Of a stretch of DNA of 45,566 nucleotides, positions 8,218 to 16,268 are shown one piece after another. Each line of letters begins with the position of its first letter. Within the stretch, counting starts at the first letter, position 1. The notes below the pieces were generated by a model. The model did not search any database, was not told the DNA's origin, and saw only the letters and a program-made list of their open reading frames with translations. The translations under genes and the position numbers were made by a program. This DNA is from Clostridiales bacterium (GTDB lineage Bacteria > Bacillota > Clostridia > Lachnospirales > JAQSXR01), in NCBI GenBank assembly GCA_029256575.1, contig JAQSXR010000016.1, forward strand, positions 1 to 45,566, read 5' to 3'.

Positions 8218-8291
8218 CTATCTACCTTATCCTTTACCAAATATTTTCCCTTACCTAAACCAACGTTCGGACTATCAAACCATTCATCACT

Positions 8292-8740
8292 TTATTCTAT
8301 AAGCCAACCATCTAGAAAGTTTTCCCATATTTTCAAAAGAAAATTACACAATAACTCTGATAGTTTTCCAAACTTCCTATAAAGAAAGTTAAAAGATAAA
8401 TATGGAAGCCATTGTTTTTTAGATTGTGGTAGTCTTTTCATTATATTCTTAAACGAGTACACCTCTTTATATATCCATAGATAGCCCTTATATAATTCTT
8501 CTGCAGTCATCCCCTTAGGTTGAAATACGACATGAGCGGTATTATATTTAGACAACGTATAATCTACGATTCTATTTTCCTCTAATAAGGCTGCGTATAA
8601 CTTTGTTCCAGGGTAGGGGGTAAGTCTTTCGGTGTAAGATTCGCTAATGTTAATAAAGCTAAGGATGGTGCCATTCTTGTTTTCAATTTAGTATCCATAG
8701 GTCTTGGTAACATAGCTGGTTGAATTAATTTAATTTTCAT
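8292..8740 (-). pseudogene. Internally deleted B12-binding radical SAM protein (DUF4070 type)
   Basis: The gene starts at ATG 8740 behind GGAGGGG and encodes the normal N-terminus (MKIKLIQPAMLPRPM, then APSLALLTLANLTP). The sequence then jumps, with a frame change near 8618-8625, straight to the far C-terminal part: LTPYPGTKLYAALLEENRIV, then NTAHVVFQPKGMTAEELYKG and the DUF4070-like tail ending at 8292. The entire B12-binding and CxxxCxxC radical SAM core is missing. Related full proteins are about 430-450 aa; here only about 40 plus 120 remain. The product cannot be a radical SAM enzyme. Confidence 0.8.
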
Positions 8741-8772
8741 ATATCCCCTCCGCCGTAAACTTCACTCATTCA

Positions 8773-8889
8773 TTAACGAACATTCATATGGTATTTTCTT
8801 TCCCCTTTTAGATAAAACCATTGGCCAAAAATATATCGATACTCCATTGCATCATTCCTGAGTTTTAAATATGATTCATTTTCTACCAT
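8773..8889 (-). CDS. 38-aa small ORF overlapping the hydrolase stop codon
   Basis: ATG at 8889 overlaps the last codons of the preceding metallo-hydrolase gene (stop at 8883-8885), an arrangement that would allow translational coupling. It encodes MVENESYLKLRNDAMEYRYI, then FGQWFYLKGERKYHMNVR. The sequence is aromatic and basic with no signal peptide. It may be a real small protein, or the tail of a longer protein lost in the same decay that damaged the neighbouring radical SAM gene. No family is recognised. Confidence 0.3.
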   Translation of the reverse strand: MVENESYLKLRNDAMEYRYIFGQWFYLKGERKYHMNVR

Positions 8890-9515
8890 TTGCGGTTAGA
8901 AACCGGCTTTCCATGTCCAAAATGAATTGTCTTTTTTCCAAGGCTACTTATCTTGTTAGCACTTTCATCCATTCTGCTACGTTCTCCATACAACATTGAT
9001 TTTGTCGGATAAAACATATTCATCAACGCATCGCCCACAAACAAATCTGAATCCCAAACATTTAATCCTATTGAACCTTTTGTGTGACCTGGCAGTTCAA
9101 CTACAGTTGCATTAATCCCAAATGCTTGCAGCGAGTCCCCCTCTTGCAAAAATATTTCTGGCTCAAACGGTTCAATTATATCATTATGAAAGCTTTTTAT
9201 AGATAATGCTAGGATTAATTTCCCCAGCAATTTATGGGCAACTAATGGCTCTATCATATTATTTTTAGTCAATTCATAATCTGCTTTATGCATAGCGATC
9301 GGTACCTTTAGTTCTTGTGAAAGGTATAAAGCATTTTGAATATGATCCATATGACCATGTGTTAGTATAATAAGTTTTACATTTGATTTTTTACAAATTT
9401 TCAATATATTGTCTCTGTATTGTGTACGGGAGGTATCAACTAAAATCGCACTTTCTTTTTCTTGAATAAGATAGCAATTTCCATTTCCGCATTTAATTCT
9501 TTCTACTTTTCTCAT
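8883..9515 (-). CDS. Metallo-beta-lactamase-fold hydrolase
   Basis: A 210-residue MBL-fold protein with the metal-binding motif THGHMDH at about 52-58 (two histidines plus Asp-His), a further zinc ligand in LPGHTKGSIGL at about 141-151, an Asp in the FVGDALM strand, and a closing histidine in HFGHGKP. This is the glyoxalase II-like/general MBL arrangement, a metal-dependent hydrolase of (thio)esters or similar bonds; the substrate is unknown. AGGGAAAG precedes the ATG. It lies between the Fpg-like gene and the decayed radical SAM gene, all on the minus strand. Confidence 0.9.
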   Translation of the reverse strand: MRKVERIKCGNGNCYLIQEKESAILVDTSRTQYRDNILKICKKSNVKLIILTHGHMDHIQNALYLSQELKVPIAMHKADYELTKNNMIEPLVAHKLLGKLILALSIKSFHNDIIEPFEPEIFLQEGDSLQAFGINATVVELPGHTKGSIGLNVWDSDLFVGDALMNMFYPTKSMLYGERSRMDESANKISSLGKKTIHFGHGKPVSNRKW

Positions 9516-9612
9516 ATTAATACTTTCCCTTCATTACTATATTCCATATAACCATCATCGATTTTACTGTTACAAAGTAATTGATCTAAAATTTGCTTCG
9601 TCTTTTCCTAAA

Positions 9613-10440
9613 TTACTGCTCTAAACTTTGGCATACAGGACAAAAATAAATATTACCGCCAAGATAAGATTCGCGAATAACTTCACTTTGACATATAGGG
9701 CATGGTAATCCTTTCGTCTTCTTTGAAAGTATTGTTTTATATCCACCACTACAACCAAATAAATCCTTTTCTGTATCACGACCTCCACGGGCAGTCATTT
9801 CAAACAATGTATTTTTCAACGATTTATACATTGCTTCTAATTCTTCGTCACTAAGAGAACTCATTTTACGTTTTGGATGTAACCGTGCATTAAAAAGTAT
9901 ATCTTGTAAAACACCGTTTCCTAGTCCGGGTATACGCTGTTTTGTTGCTAAAAAAGCTTTCGTGCTTAGTTTATTATCCATTTGCGTAAAAAGTGAATTA
10001 AAATAATTCTCATTAAAATCATCCGATAGTACACTTATCTTTTCTTCTGAAATTTGACAATACCCTTCCGTTTGATCTAAATTGAGTGCCCATATACCAC
10101 CATACATCTGTACGCTACAAACTATATTCGAAAAATCATCAAACTCAATCTGTAGCTGATGCTTTAATGGAACTTCCTCCCCTGCCTGGTAATAACGGAT
10201 ATTCGTTCCATCACAAAAAATAAGACGCATTTCTTCCGCCTTAATTTCCACCATACCGCCATAGGCTTTCGCTCCTTCTATTATCTTGCCGCTAAGCAAA
10301 TTATGATAATTTCCAGGATCGCCCCTAAACCATGCGAATTTATGGGGAGATTTATTGGCATAAACATTCAAAATGGTTTTACCTTTTACAATCTCATTTA
10401 TTTGACCTGCAAGAGTTCTACTTTCTGGTAATTCTATCAT
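9613..10440 (-). CDS. Fpg/Nei-like protein lacking the catalytic N-terminal proline
   Basis: A 275-residue protein with the Fpg/Nei layout: N-terminal beta-sandwich, helix-two-turn-helix (IPGLGNGVLQDILFNARLHP at about 172-191) and a C-terminal zinc finger (CPIC ... CPVC). Known members start M-P-E-L-P-E, with Pro2 as the Schiff-base nucleophile. This one starts MIELPES, with Ile at that position and the Glu kept. The lysine of the RGK motif appears replaced (AKAYGGM), and the zinc-finger arginine of the GR.T..C pattern reads GGNIYFC. The start is well supported by AAAAGGGG 9 nt upstream, so a missed proline is unlikely. DNA binding is plausible; ordinary glycosylase/lyase activity is doubtful. 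I recall similar sequences in Clostridia, so this may be a distinct subfamily. Confidence 0.8.
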   Translation of the reverse strand: MIELPESRTLAGQINEIVKGKTILNVYANKSPHKFAWFRGDPGNYHNLLSGKIIEGAKAYGGMVEIKAEEMRLIFCDGTNIRYYQAGEEVPLKHQLQIEFDDFSNIVCSVQMYGGIWALNLDQTEGYCQISEEKISVLSDDFNENYFNSLFTQMDNKLSTKAFLATKQRIPGLGNGVLQDILFNARLHPKRKMSSLSDEELEAMYKSLKNTLFEMTARGGRDTEKDLFGCSGGYKTILSKKTKGLPCPICQSEVIRESYLGGNIYFCPVCQSLEQ

Positions 10441-10469
10441 ATCATTCAGCCCCTTTTCTTGATTCTAAA

Positions 10470-11453
10470 TCATTCAACAATCTGCGTATCGACATTACCT
10501 TCTGTGAGTGGAATTGTATCAAGAATCTCATTTATTTTATCCATCTCAAGTCCTTTGAATTGTATCATCATCCGTCCGTTTCCTATTGTTTCACTGTCAA
10601 AACTTATATGAACTATTATACTGTTCCTATCTACCTCCTCAAGAATGGAACATATGATACCTCCTTTAGTTGTGTAGCTAGAGTAAATATAATTGTCATC
10701 ATTTTCATCATAACTCATGTGAATACTTTTACTATCTTTGACAGATGTTTCACTTGAATGAAATGTTATCCAAATATTTTCCTTCAAAAAGTCTCCCGTA
10801 TCATAAGCATCCGTGAAAAATTCTACCATAATCTCCTTAAGGACCACCTTATTTTCCTGGGTTATCATCGTATATACGAAGCCATCTACACCAAGAACAT
10901 AGTTATCATATAGATAGGTCGGCACTAGATTGGGGTAATCAATCTCTGCGAACGCTTCATCACCACTTTTTCGGGCATTTTCATGACGATTGGGATCGGG
11001 TATATAAGGTGCTAGAAACTTAGATCCATCTTCAAAAACATAATAACCATCTGCATCTATTTCTGGTATATTTCCATTCATATCCTTTAGCAACCCTATC
11101 ATCTTATTCCCTGTACCAAATCTCTTCCGAGTTGCATTCTCTCGATCAAATCTAATTACTAAATCACTTTCATCCTCAATTTCCTCTTCTGTCATTACTT
11201 TTATATCAGTGAAATACGATTTTACATATAATCCGGCAGCCCATGCGGATCCTACTCCAACTATGGCCAGTAGAAAGATTAAAACAGCAATCTTTGAAAT
11301 ACTAAACCTTAAAGTTTTTTGTGTGAATAGTCGCCTCCAGCCAACATTATTAATGTTTGCATCATGATATAGTAAAGAATCGGCAATCTTCTGATCCATG
11401 GTCTGATCCATGACCGGCTTTGTTAATATCTTCTTTAATTCGCTTTCCTTCAT
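10470..11453 (-). CDS. Membrane-anchored probable anti-sigma factor
   Basis: A 327-residue protein: a cytoplasmic N-terminus of about 50 residues, one membrane segment at about 52-74 (ISKIAVLIFLLAIVGVGSAW) and a large extracytoplasmic domain rich in acidic residues and aromatics. It overlaps the ECF sigma gene by 4 nt (ATGA), the usual coupled arrangement of a sigma factor and its membrane-bound antagonist. There is no recognisable zinc-binding anti-sigma (HXXXCXXC) motif, so it would belong to another class. The role is inferred from operon position and topology. Confidence 0.7.
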   Translation of the reverse strand: MKESELKKILTKPVMDQTMDQKIADSLLYHDANINNVGWRRLFTQKTLRFSISKIAVLIFLLAIVGVGSAWAAGLYVKSYFTDIKVMTEEEIEDESDLVIRFDRENATRKRFGTGNKMIGLLKDMNGNIPEIDADGYYVFEDGSKFLAPYIPDPNRHENARKSGDEAFAEIDYPNLVPTYLYDNYVLGVDGFVYTMITQENKVVLKEIMVEFFTDAYDTGDFLKENIWITFHSSETSVKDSKSIHMSYDENDDNYIYSSYTTKGGIICSILEEVDRNSIIVHISFDSETIGNGRMMIQFKGLEMDKINEILDTIPLTEGNVDTQIVE

Positions 11454-11947
11454 TTTACATCCTCCAATTCAATTCTTAATAATTCCCTTCCACGCTTTAA
11501 TCGCATTTTAACCGCAGATTCAGTCAAGTTAAGTATTTCGGAAATTTCAGATATTTTGTACCCAACGATATAGTGCAGAAGTATAGTCGTTTTATATTTT
11601 ACTGGTAAGCGTATAATGTCAGACATGATTTCTATTTCTTCCTCCTGGCCAAAGTATTCTTCGAGTCCATCGATTGGTACCTTCATTCTATTCCAAAAGC
11701 TCTTTGTTTGGTTTTTGCATAGGTTTATTGTTATTCGTATTAACCATCTTTTTTCATTTTCATCCTGCTCGAATTCCGGAGCCTGATAACACAATCTTAT
11801 GAAAGCTTCTTGAATTACATCTTCACAGTCATATTTATTGCCTAAATATGAAATAGCAATTTGAAACAGGATGTTCTTGTATAAATTGTACTTTTCTAAA
11901 ATCCATTCATCCGAAATCCATTGTTCCGTGTACTGTACATTATCCAT
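11450..11947 (-). CDS. ECF-family RNA polymerase sigma factor
   Basis: About 165 residues from the chosen start. Region 2 contains YKNILFQIAISYLGNKYDCE followed by DVIQEAFIRL, the -10 recognition helix. Region 4 contains LPVKYKTTILLHYIVGYKIS, then EISEILNLTESAVKMRLKRG, a helix-turn-helix for the -35 element. I place the start at the ATG at 11947 (MDNVQYTEQ) because AAGGGG lies 7 nt upstream; an in-frame ATG 11 codons earlier has no ribosome site. It is coupled to the following membrane protein by a 4-nt overlap. The stimulus is unknown. Confidence 0.92.
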   Translation of the reverse strand: MDNVQYTEQWISDEWILEKYNLYKNILFQIAISYLGNKYDCEDVIQEAFIRLCYQAPEFEQDENEKRWLIRITINLCKNQTKSFWNRMKVPIDGLEEYFGQEEEIEIMSDIIRLPVKYKTTILLHYIVGYKISEISEILNLTESAVKMRLKRGRELLRIELEDVK

Positions 11948-12167
11948 CTCATTACCCCTTTCATATATAAGACAATCCATAACGAAAAAAGGTCACATTT
12001 TATCTTTTTAAAATATTATAGCAAATTGTCCAGAAATCGGATAAGTTAACTAATCTCTCTATTCCCTGATTATAAGAAAAATAATATATATTGTCTATCA
12101 AAAATCCACCCTTGATTCTCGTATAATTCCTTTGTTACGTTATAATTTTATGTTATTCAAAATACAA

Positions 12168-12196
12168 TTGTATCATGATTTTGTCTGATATATAAT
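12168..12196 (+). promoter_or_regulatory. Sigma-A promoter of the tautomerase gene
   Basis: TTGTAT - 17 nt - TATAAT, 57 nt upstream of the ATG at 12254. The rest of the AT-rich 11948-12253 intergenic stretch, which must also hold the divergent sigma-factor promoter, shows no other clear element. Confidence 0.7.
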
Positions 12197-12253
12197 AGAC
12201 TTAGAATATAATTGTAAAATAAAGTAAAAATAAATTATAACTTAGGAGGATTT

Positions 12254-12625
12254 ATGCCATTAGTCAAAATTGAAATGATGAAAGGTCATACCAAGGAATA
12301 TAAAAAAACATATTTACAGGCAGTGCATGATGCTTTGGTAAAAGTATTATGTATTCCCGATGATGACCGTTTTCAGCGGCTGTATGAAATTGATGCTGAT
12401 TATTTTGAAACGAACGAGTCCAAAACTGATAAATTTTCAATTATCGAATTAACACTTTTCCCTGGTCGCAGTAAAGATATTAAGGGAAATATTATAAAAG
12501 AAATTGCAAAACAGTTAGGTGATAGGCTAGAAATTCAACCAACTGATATTTTTGTTATTATCAATGAACCAATACTTGATAATTGGGGCTTTCGAGGTGA
12601 ACAAGCAAGTAACTTTATGGGTTAA
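12254..12625 (+). CDS. Tautomerase-family protein
   Basis: A 123-residue protein of the 4-oxalocrotonate tautomerase/MSAD superfamily. It begins M-P-L-V-K-I-E, so removal of Met leaves the catalytic N-terminal proline. The length of about 120 and two beta-alpha-beta halves (second half after about 60, FSIIELTLFPGRSKDIKGN) fit the fused tautomerase type. The C-terminal FVIINEPILDNWGFRGEQAS is common in these proteins. AGGAGGA sits before the ATG, with a strong upstream promoter. The substrate is not predictable. Single gene, closed by a strong hairpin. Confidence 0.88.
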   Translation: MPLVKIEMMKGHTKEYKKTYLQAVHDALVKVLCIPDDDRFQRLYEIDADYFETNESKTDKFSIIELTLFPGRSKDIKGNIIKEIAKQLGDRLEIQPTDIFVIINEPILDNWGFRGEQASNFMG

Positions 12626-12685
12626 TATAATTTAATTATAGAATTTTGACTAGAAGAACTAAAAATCTTATTATCTGGTACTATA

Positions 12686-12725
12686 AAACGGTCAATAGAT
12701 TATCTCAATAATCTATTGACCGTTT
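12686..12725. terminator. Bidirectional terminator between tautomerase and DUF2249 genes
   Basis: A perfect 18-bp stem (one arm starts AAACGGTCAATAG) with a 4-nt loop lies between the convergent genes. The minus-strand copy is followed by TTTT; the plus-strand tail is poor. Confidence 0.8.
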
Positions 12726-12734
12726 CTCAAATAC

Positions 12735-12971
12735 TTATTTTAGTTTCTTAATAGCAACACGCCATACTTCAGGACCTTGTTCTAGGTATTCCCATTCAAA
12801 CTGTCCTTCCATCTCTGCCATAAATTGATATTGAAGAGGACGTGGATCGTGATCGTTAATTAATTCCATTGTTTCTCCTGGATTTAAATCCGAAAAAGTA
12901 TTAAATATTACTGGATGTTTATCTTTAGGTTCGTATTTTCGAGCATCTACTTGAGAAGTGAATTCTTCCAT
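12735..12971 (-). CDS. DUF2249 (TusA-like fold) protein
   Basis: A 78-residue protein with the DUF2249 signature: VDARKYEPKDKHPVIFNTFS, then LNPGETMELINDHDPRPLQY and a final FEWEYLEQGPEVWRVAI. The family shares the small sulfur-carrier-like fold and is often found near redox or respiratory genes; its biochemical role is not settled. Here it is a single gene on the minus strand with a terminator behind it. Coding fit to the family is end to end, so it is probably intact. Confidence 0.9.
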   Translation of the reverse strand: MEEFTSQVDARKYEPKDKHPVIFNTFSDLNPGETMELINDHDPRPLQYQFMAEMEGQFEWEYLEQGPEVWRVAIKKLK

Positions 12972-13193
12972 ATTAATCTCCTTATCCTATACTATTAATA
13001 AATGATATCTCTATCTTACCAAATTAGTATCCCTATGTTTCACAAAAAAAACCTTGTATTTAATATATTCCATATTCCTCAAGATTTTGTTTTTTTATCG
13101 ATCCATAGATGTAGTATAGACAAATTACATTATACAATGCAGGATTTTATAGTGCCCTCCTTACATTACATTACTTAACTTTACTTTACTTTC

Positions 13194-13343
13194 TTAATTA
13201 ACATCCTCTTTATCATAATAATTATTCGTTGTATTACCAGAATTATTTCCAATTCCTTGTTTTATAGGAGAAATTAAAAACCCTAATACTAAACCAAGTA
13301 AAAACCAAAATGTTGAAATGAAAAATACTTTACTTTTACTCAT
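13194..13343 (-). CDS. 49-aa single-pass membrane protein
   Basis: ATG at 13343 behind GGAGGTAAG. The product starts MSKSKVFFISTFWFLLGLVL, continues GFLISPIKQGIGNN, and has a polar Asn/Thr-rich, acidic tail ending YYDKEDVN. One membrane helix at about 6-25 is clear, with a basic N-terminus, so the tail is probably outside. No family is recognised. The excellent ribosome site, sensible composition and isolated position support a real small gene. Confidence 0.6.
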   Translation of the reverse strand: MSKSKVFFISTFWFLLGLVLGFLISPIKQGIGNNSGNTTNNYYDKEDVN

Positions 13344-13496
13344 ACTTACCTCCATTCTGTGCTTCGCTTACAGCACAATATATTAATTAATAAATTAAAC
13401 TCTTCACAACTCATAGTTGAAATTTAGTATTTTTAACTGAGTTAATTATTAGCTCATGGCAAATTTGTTAATCAAATTATCTTTACAAATTGGAAT

Positions 13497-13997
13497 TTAT
13501 TTTATCAAAGTATCTACAATCTGTAATGAGCATTCATATGCTGATGATTCTGACGTATCGACTGTTATATCATAACCTTGTTTTGGATACAAATATTCAT
13601 AAGATGCTTCTGCAGATCCTAGACATCTATTTTTTCTTTCTTCTTCTCTTCTCTTTAGTACCTGCAAAGGGCAAGTTACGTGAATCAAATAAATATCATA
13701 AATTTTTAGACTTTCTATTAATTCCTTAAATATTCGTTCACTTGTAATTACGTGGTCAATGATAATACCTTGCTTTAAACGAAGTGTTTCTATAGACTTT
13801 GTACAGATTTTTGAAGATATTTCAAATACATCATCTTCATATATTACCTCATTTTTCGCCATTTCTAGAAAATCATCAATAGAAATTATATCAAATTCTT
13901 CGCTATTTTTATCTTTAATAAGTGTTTGCAAGGTTCTTGCCAAAGTTGATTTCCCACTACTTGAGGGGCCATTAAGTAATATAATTTTCTTACTCAT
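13497..13997 (-). CDS. Chloramphenicol phosphotransferase-like P-loop kinase
   Basis: About 166 residues. The N-terminal Walker A is IILLNGPSSSGKST. A catalytic-region DD follows in IISIDDFLEMAK, then IIDHVI, and the later motif RCLGSAEAS matches the CPT-like family pattern (R...GxAxxS). CPT family members phosphorylate small molecules and some confer chloramphenicol resistance; the substrate here is not shown. Start at 13997 (MSKKIILLNG): GGAG lies 9 nt upstream, inside the longer frame that begins at 14012. Monocistronic, between two other minus-strand genes. Confidence 0.8.
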   Translation of the reverse strand: MSKKIILLNGPSSSGKSTLARTLQTLIKDKNSEEFDIISIDDFLEMAKNEVIYEDDVFEISSKICTKSIETLRLKQGIIIDHVITSERIFKELIESLKIYDIYLIHVTCPLQVLKRREEERKNRCLGSAEASYEYLYPKQGYDITVDTSESSAYECSLQIVDTLIK

Positions 13998-14103
13998 ATC
14001 ATCATTCTCCATTATTATTCGATTAACAAATTAATTCTAATCAAACTCTTGATTCACCTACACTCCCCCTAACTCTATATCCCCGTGTATAAATCATTTT
14101 AAA

Positions 14104-15108
14104 TTAGCGAATAATTAATTTAGGAGATAAACAGATATCTTGAGGAATAGATTCTCGTTTTTGATCGTCTGAAACTAAACAATCTTTTAAAACCTTCCAT
14201 GAGCTGATTCCAAGTTCATTAATATCTTGATCTACACTGGAAAGTTTAATACCAAACAAAAAGTCAGACAACAAATTATCATAACTTACAATCGAGTAAT
14301 CATCAGGAACATGTATCCCACATTCATAAAATTTCTTTATTACACCTAAGGTCATCATGTCGTTACAAACAAAAATTGCAGTGCAATCCGTTTTTAATAT
14401 TTGTTCGCCAGCGAGATATCCTCCTTCTACTCTATAGTTTGCAGGGATGATATATTCTTTTGGTACTTTTATCTTATATTCGTCCATCGCTTTTTTATAA
14501 CCATTTATACGCGAAAGAGAATTTTTAGATATATAGGTATTACAAACACATGAAATTTTTCGATGTCCCTGCTCCAATAGATATTTCGTAGCAAGATAAG
14601 CTCCTGTTATGTTATCAAAATATACCTTATTACATTCAAAAGACTCCAATATTCTATCTATCATAACAAATGGAATAGGTAACTTTGTTAGTTTTTCTAC
14701 CAATTCTTCTTCATGAAGATAGGATTCATTGGATATGGCTAAGAATAACCCGTCAACACCTCTTGATATAAGCAAATCAATAAGGAGTAGGTCCTCGGAG
14801 AATTTATCATTCGAATTTACAATAATTAATGTATATCCTTCTTTACGAACTTCTATTTCAAGTATTTTTGCCAATTTGGAAAAAAAGATATTTTCGATAT
14901 CTGGTATTATGAGCCCTAATGTTTTTGTTTGTCTTGTTACTAAACTTCGAGCAATTGTATTCGGTCTATATTGGTTTTCTTCCGCTATTTTTTTAATTAA
15001 CTCTTTGGTTTGTTCAGATATTCGATTTGGTTTATTATTTAAAACAAGCGAAACACTACTTATAGAGATACCTGCTTGTTTTGCAATTTCTTTTAAGGTA
15101 ATCGGCAT
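14104..15108 (-). CDS. rbsR: LacI-family repressor, probably RbsR-like
   Basis: About 334 residues. The N-terminal LacI helix-turn-helix and hinge helix are clear: MPITLKEIAKQAGISISSVS, then LVLNNKPNRIS and PNTIARSL. The periplasmic-binding-protein-like effector domain spans about 60-330 (LGLIIPDIENIFFS, VDGLFLAIS, FVCNDMMTLG, SIVSYDN). Start at 15108 is chosen because GGAG lies 8 nt upstream; the longer frame to 15147 adds an unrelated leader. It is divergent from the ribose operon, and two identical palindromes of LacI type lie between them. The ribose ligand is inferred from context. Confidence 0.85.
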   Translation of the reverse strand: MPITLKEIAKQAGISISSVSLVLNNKPNRISEQTKELIKKIAEENQYRPNTIARSLVTRQTKTLGLIIPDIENIFFSKLAKILEIEVRKEGYTLIIVNSNDKFSEDLLLIDLLISRGVDGLFLAISNESYLHEEELVEKLTKLPIPFVMIDRILESFECNKVYFDNITGAYLATKYLLEQGHRKISCVCNTYISKNSLSRINGYKKAMDEYKIKVPKEYIIPANYRVEGGYLAGEQILKTDCTAIFVCNDMMTLGVIKKFYECGIHVPDDYSIVSYDNLLSDFLFGIKLSSVDQDINELGISSWKVLKDCLVSDDQKRESIPQDICLSPKLIIR

Positions 15109-15164
15109 ACTTACTACTCCATCCCACTGCAAATTTGTGCAGTACAATAATTTCTCTTACTACC

Positions 15165-15193
15165 ATTATAGTAATGTATCAAAAAAATAGCAA
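15165..15193 (-). promoter_or_regulatory. Promoter of the LacI-family repressor gene
   Basis: Minus-strand TTGCTA - 17 nt - TATAAT, about 57 nt upstream of the ATG at 15108. The distal operator at 15210-15225 lies just upstream of its -35 element, so the repressor may affect its own gene. Confidence 0.6.
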
Positions 15194-15209
15194 TAGCAAA
15201 TTAATATTT

Positions 15210-15225
15210 GATAAAACGTTTTATC
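15210..15225. promoter_or_regulatory. Distal LacI-type operator of the rbs region
   Basis: Perfect 16-bp palindrome GATAAAACGTTTTATC with the central CG typical of LacI/CcpA-family sites. An identical copy lies at 15286-15301, 76 nt away centre to centre, on the other side of the rbs promoter. Confidence 0.85.
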
Positions 15226-15242
15226 TTGGTAAATTATACATT

Positions 15243-15271
15243 TTGACAATTATCAAAAAGTATTATAGTAT
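15243..15271 (+). promoter_or_regulatory. Promoter of the ribose operon
   Basis: TTGACA - 17 nt - TAGTAT, about 80 nt upstream of rbsK. The proximal operator starts 14 nt past the -10 element, so bound repressor would cover the early transcribed region. Confidence 0.8.
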
Positions 15272-15285
15272 ATACATACAGAGAT

Positions 15286-15301
15286 GATAAAACGTTTTAT
15301 C
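15286..15301. promoter_or_regulatory. Proximal LacI-type operator of the rbs operon
   Basis: A second exact copy of GATAAAACGTTTTATC, just downstream of the predicted start of transcription. The pair of sites flanking the promoter allows cooperative or looped repression. Confidence 0.85.
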
Positions 15302-15350
15302 AACGTGGTGTCAATAAAAACAAGAAAAATAGAGAATGGAGGAACTGTGA

Positions 15351-16268
15351 ATGAAAATTGGAGTAATCGGAAGTATCAATATGGACTTGACAGTAACCGC
15401 TGAAAGAATCCCTTTAAAAGGGGAAACCTTAAAAGGAAATGAAATTAAACATATACCAGGAGGAAAGGGAGCTAATCAAGCGGTAGCGATTGCTAGGTTA
15501 GGTTCTGAAGTAGAGATGTTTGGTTGCATTGGTAATGACGATGCAGGAAAGATGCTACTAAAAAACTTAGAAAACGAAGGTGTCTTAACAAGTCAGATTA
15601 ATGTGGTTGATAATGTTCCAACGGGGCTTGCACTTATAACTATAGGTGAAAATGATAATACTATTATTGTAGTAGCAGGCGCAAATGACTATGTAAACAA
15701 GACATATGTAGATAGTATTACAAATGAATTACTAAAATGCGATATGGTATTATTACAACATGAAATTCCACAAGAAACCATAGAATATGTAATTGAGCTA
15801 TGTTTTCAGCACAACGTTAAAGTTATATTAAATCCAGCACCCGCAAGACATGTAACAAAGGAATTCATTGAGAAAATTGATTATCTAACACCAAATGAAC
15901 ATGAGGCTATTATTTTATTTGGCTCTGAAGTTAGTTCCGATGAATTATTAAAACAATATCCTGAAAAACTAGTAATTACACAAGGTGAAAAAGGTGTTAG
16001 TGTTTGCTTAAAAACCGGTGAAGTTTTATTAGTACCTGCAAGAAAAGCAAAAGTTGTAGACACTACTGGAGCTGGTGACACGCTAAATGGAGCTTTTGCC
16101 GTAGCTATAGCAAATGGTAACGATATTACAACTGCCCTACAATTTGCTAATATTGCAGCAAGTTTATCTACTGAAAAATTTGGTGCACAAGGCGGAATGC
16201 CTAGATATCAAGAAGTAATTAATGAAATGGAGGCATATCAAAATGAAAAAAGCAGGAATTTTAAATAG
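15351..16268 (+). CDS. rbsK: Ribokinase
   Basis: A 305-residue PfkB-family kinase that phosphorylates D-ribose to ribose 5-phosphate. The N-terminus GVIGSINMDLTV has the substrate-binding Asn-Met-Asp. PfkB signature 1 is GGKGANQAVAIARLG (about 38-52). Signature 2 is DTTGAGDTLNGAFAVAI (about 237-253), with the catalytic Asp and anion-hole GAGD. Length is normal for RbsK. First gene of the operon; a GGAGG site precedes the ATG. Its 3' end overlaps rbsD by 26 nt. Confidence 0.97.
   Translation: MKIGVIGSINMDLTVTAERIPLKGETLKGNEIKHIPGGKGANQAVAIARLGSEVEMFGCIGNDDAGKMLLKNLENEGVLTSQINVVDNVPTGLALITIGENDNTIIVVAGANDYVNKTYVDSITNELLKCDMVLLQHEIPQETIEYVIELCFQHNVKVILNPAPARHVTKEFIEKIDYLTPNEHEAIILFGSEVSSDELLKQYPEKLVITQGEKGVSVCLKTGEVLLVPARKAKVVDTTGAGDTLNGAFAVAIANGNDITTALQFANIAASLSTEKFGAQGGMPRYQEVINEMEAYQNEKSRNFK

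Noticed and set aside
12972-13193. Short tandem ACATT/ACTTT-type runs near 13160-13190 as a regulatory repeat
   Set aside because: Irregular low-complexity sequence of about 40 nt, downstream of the 49-aa gene, with no clear unit or dyad.
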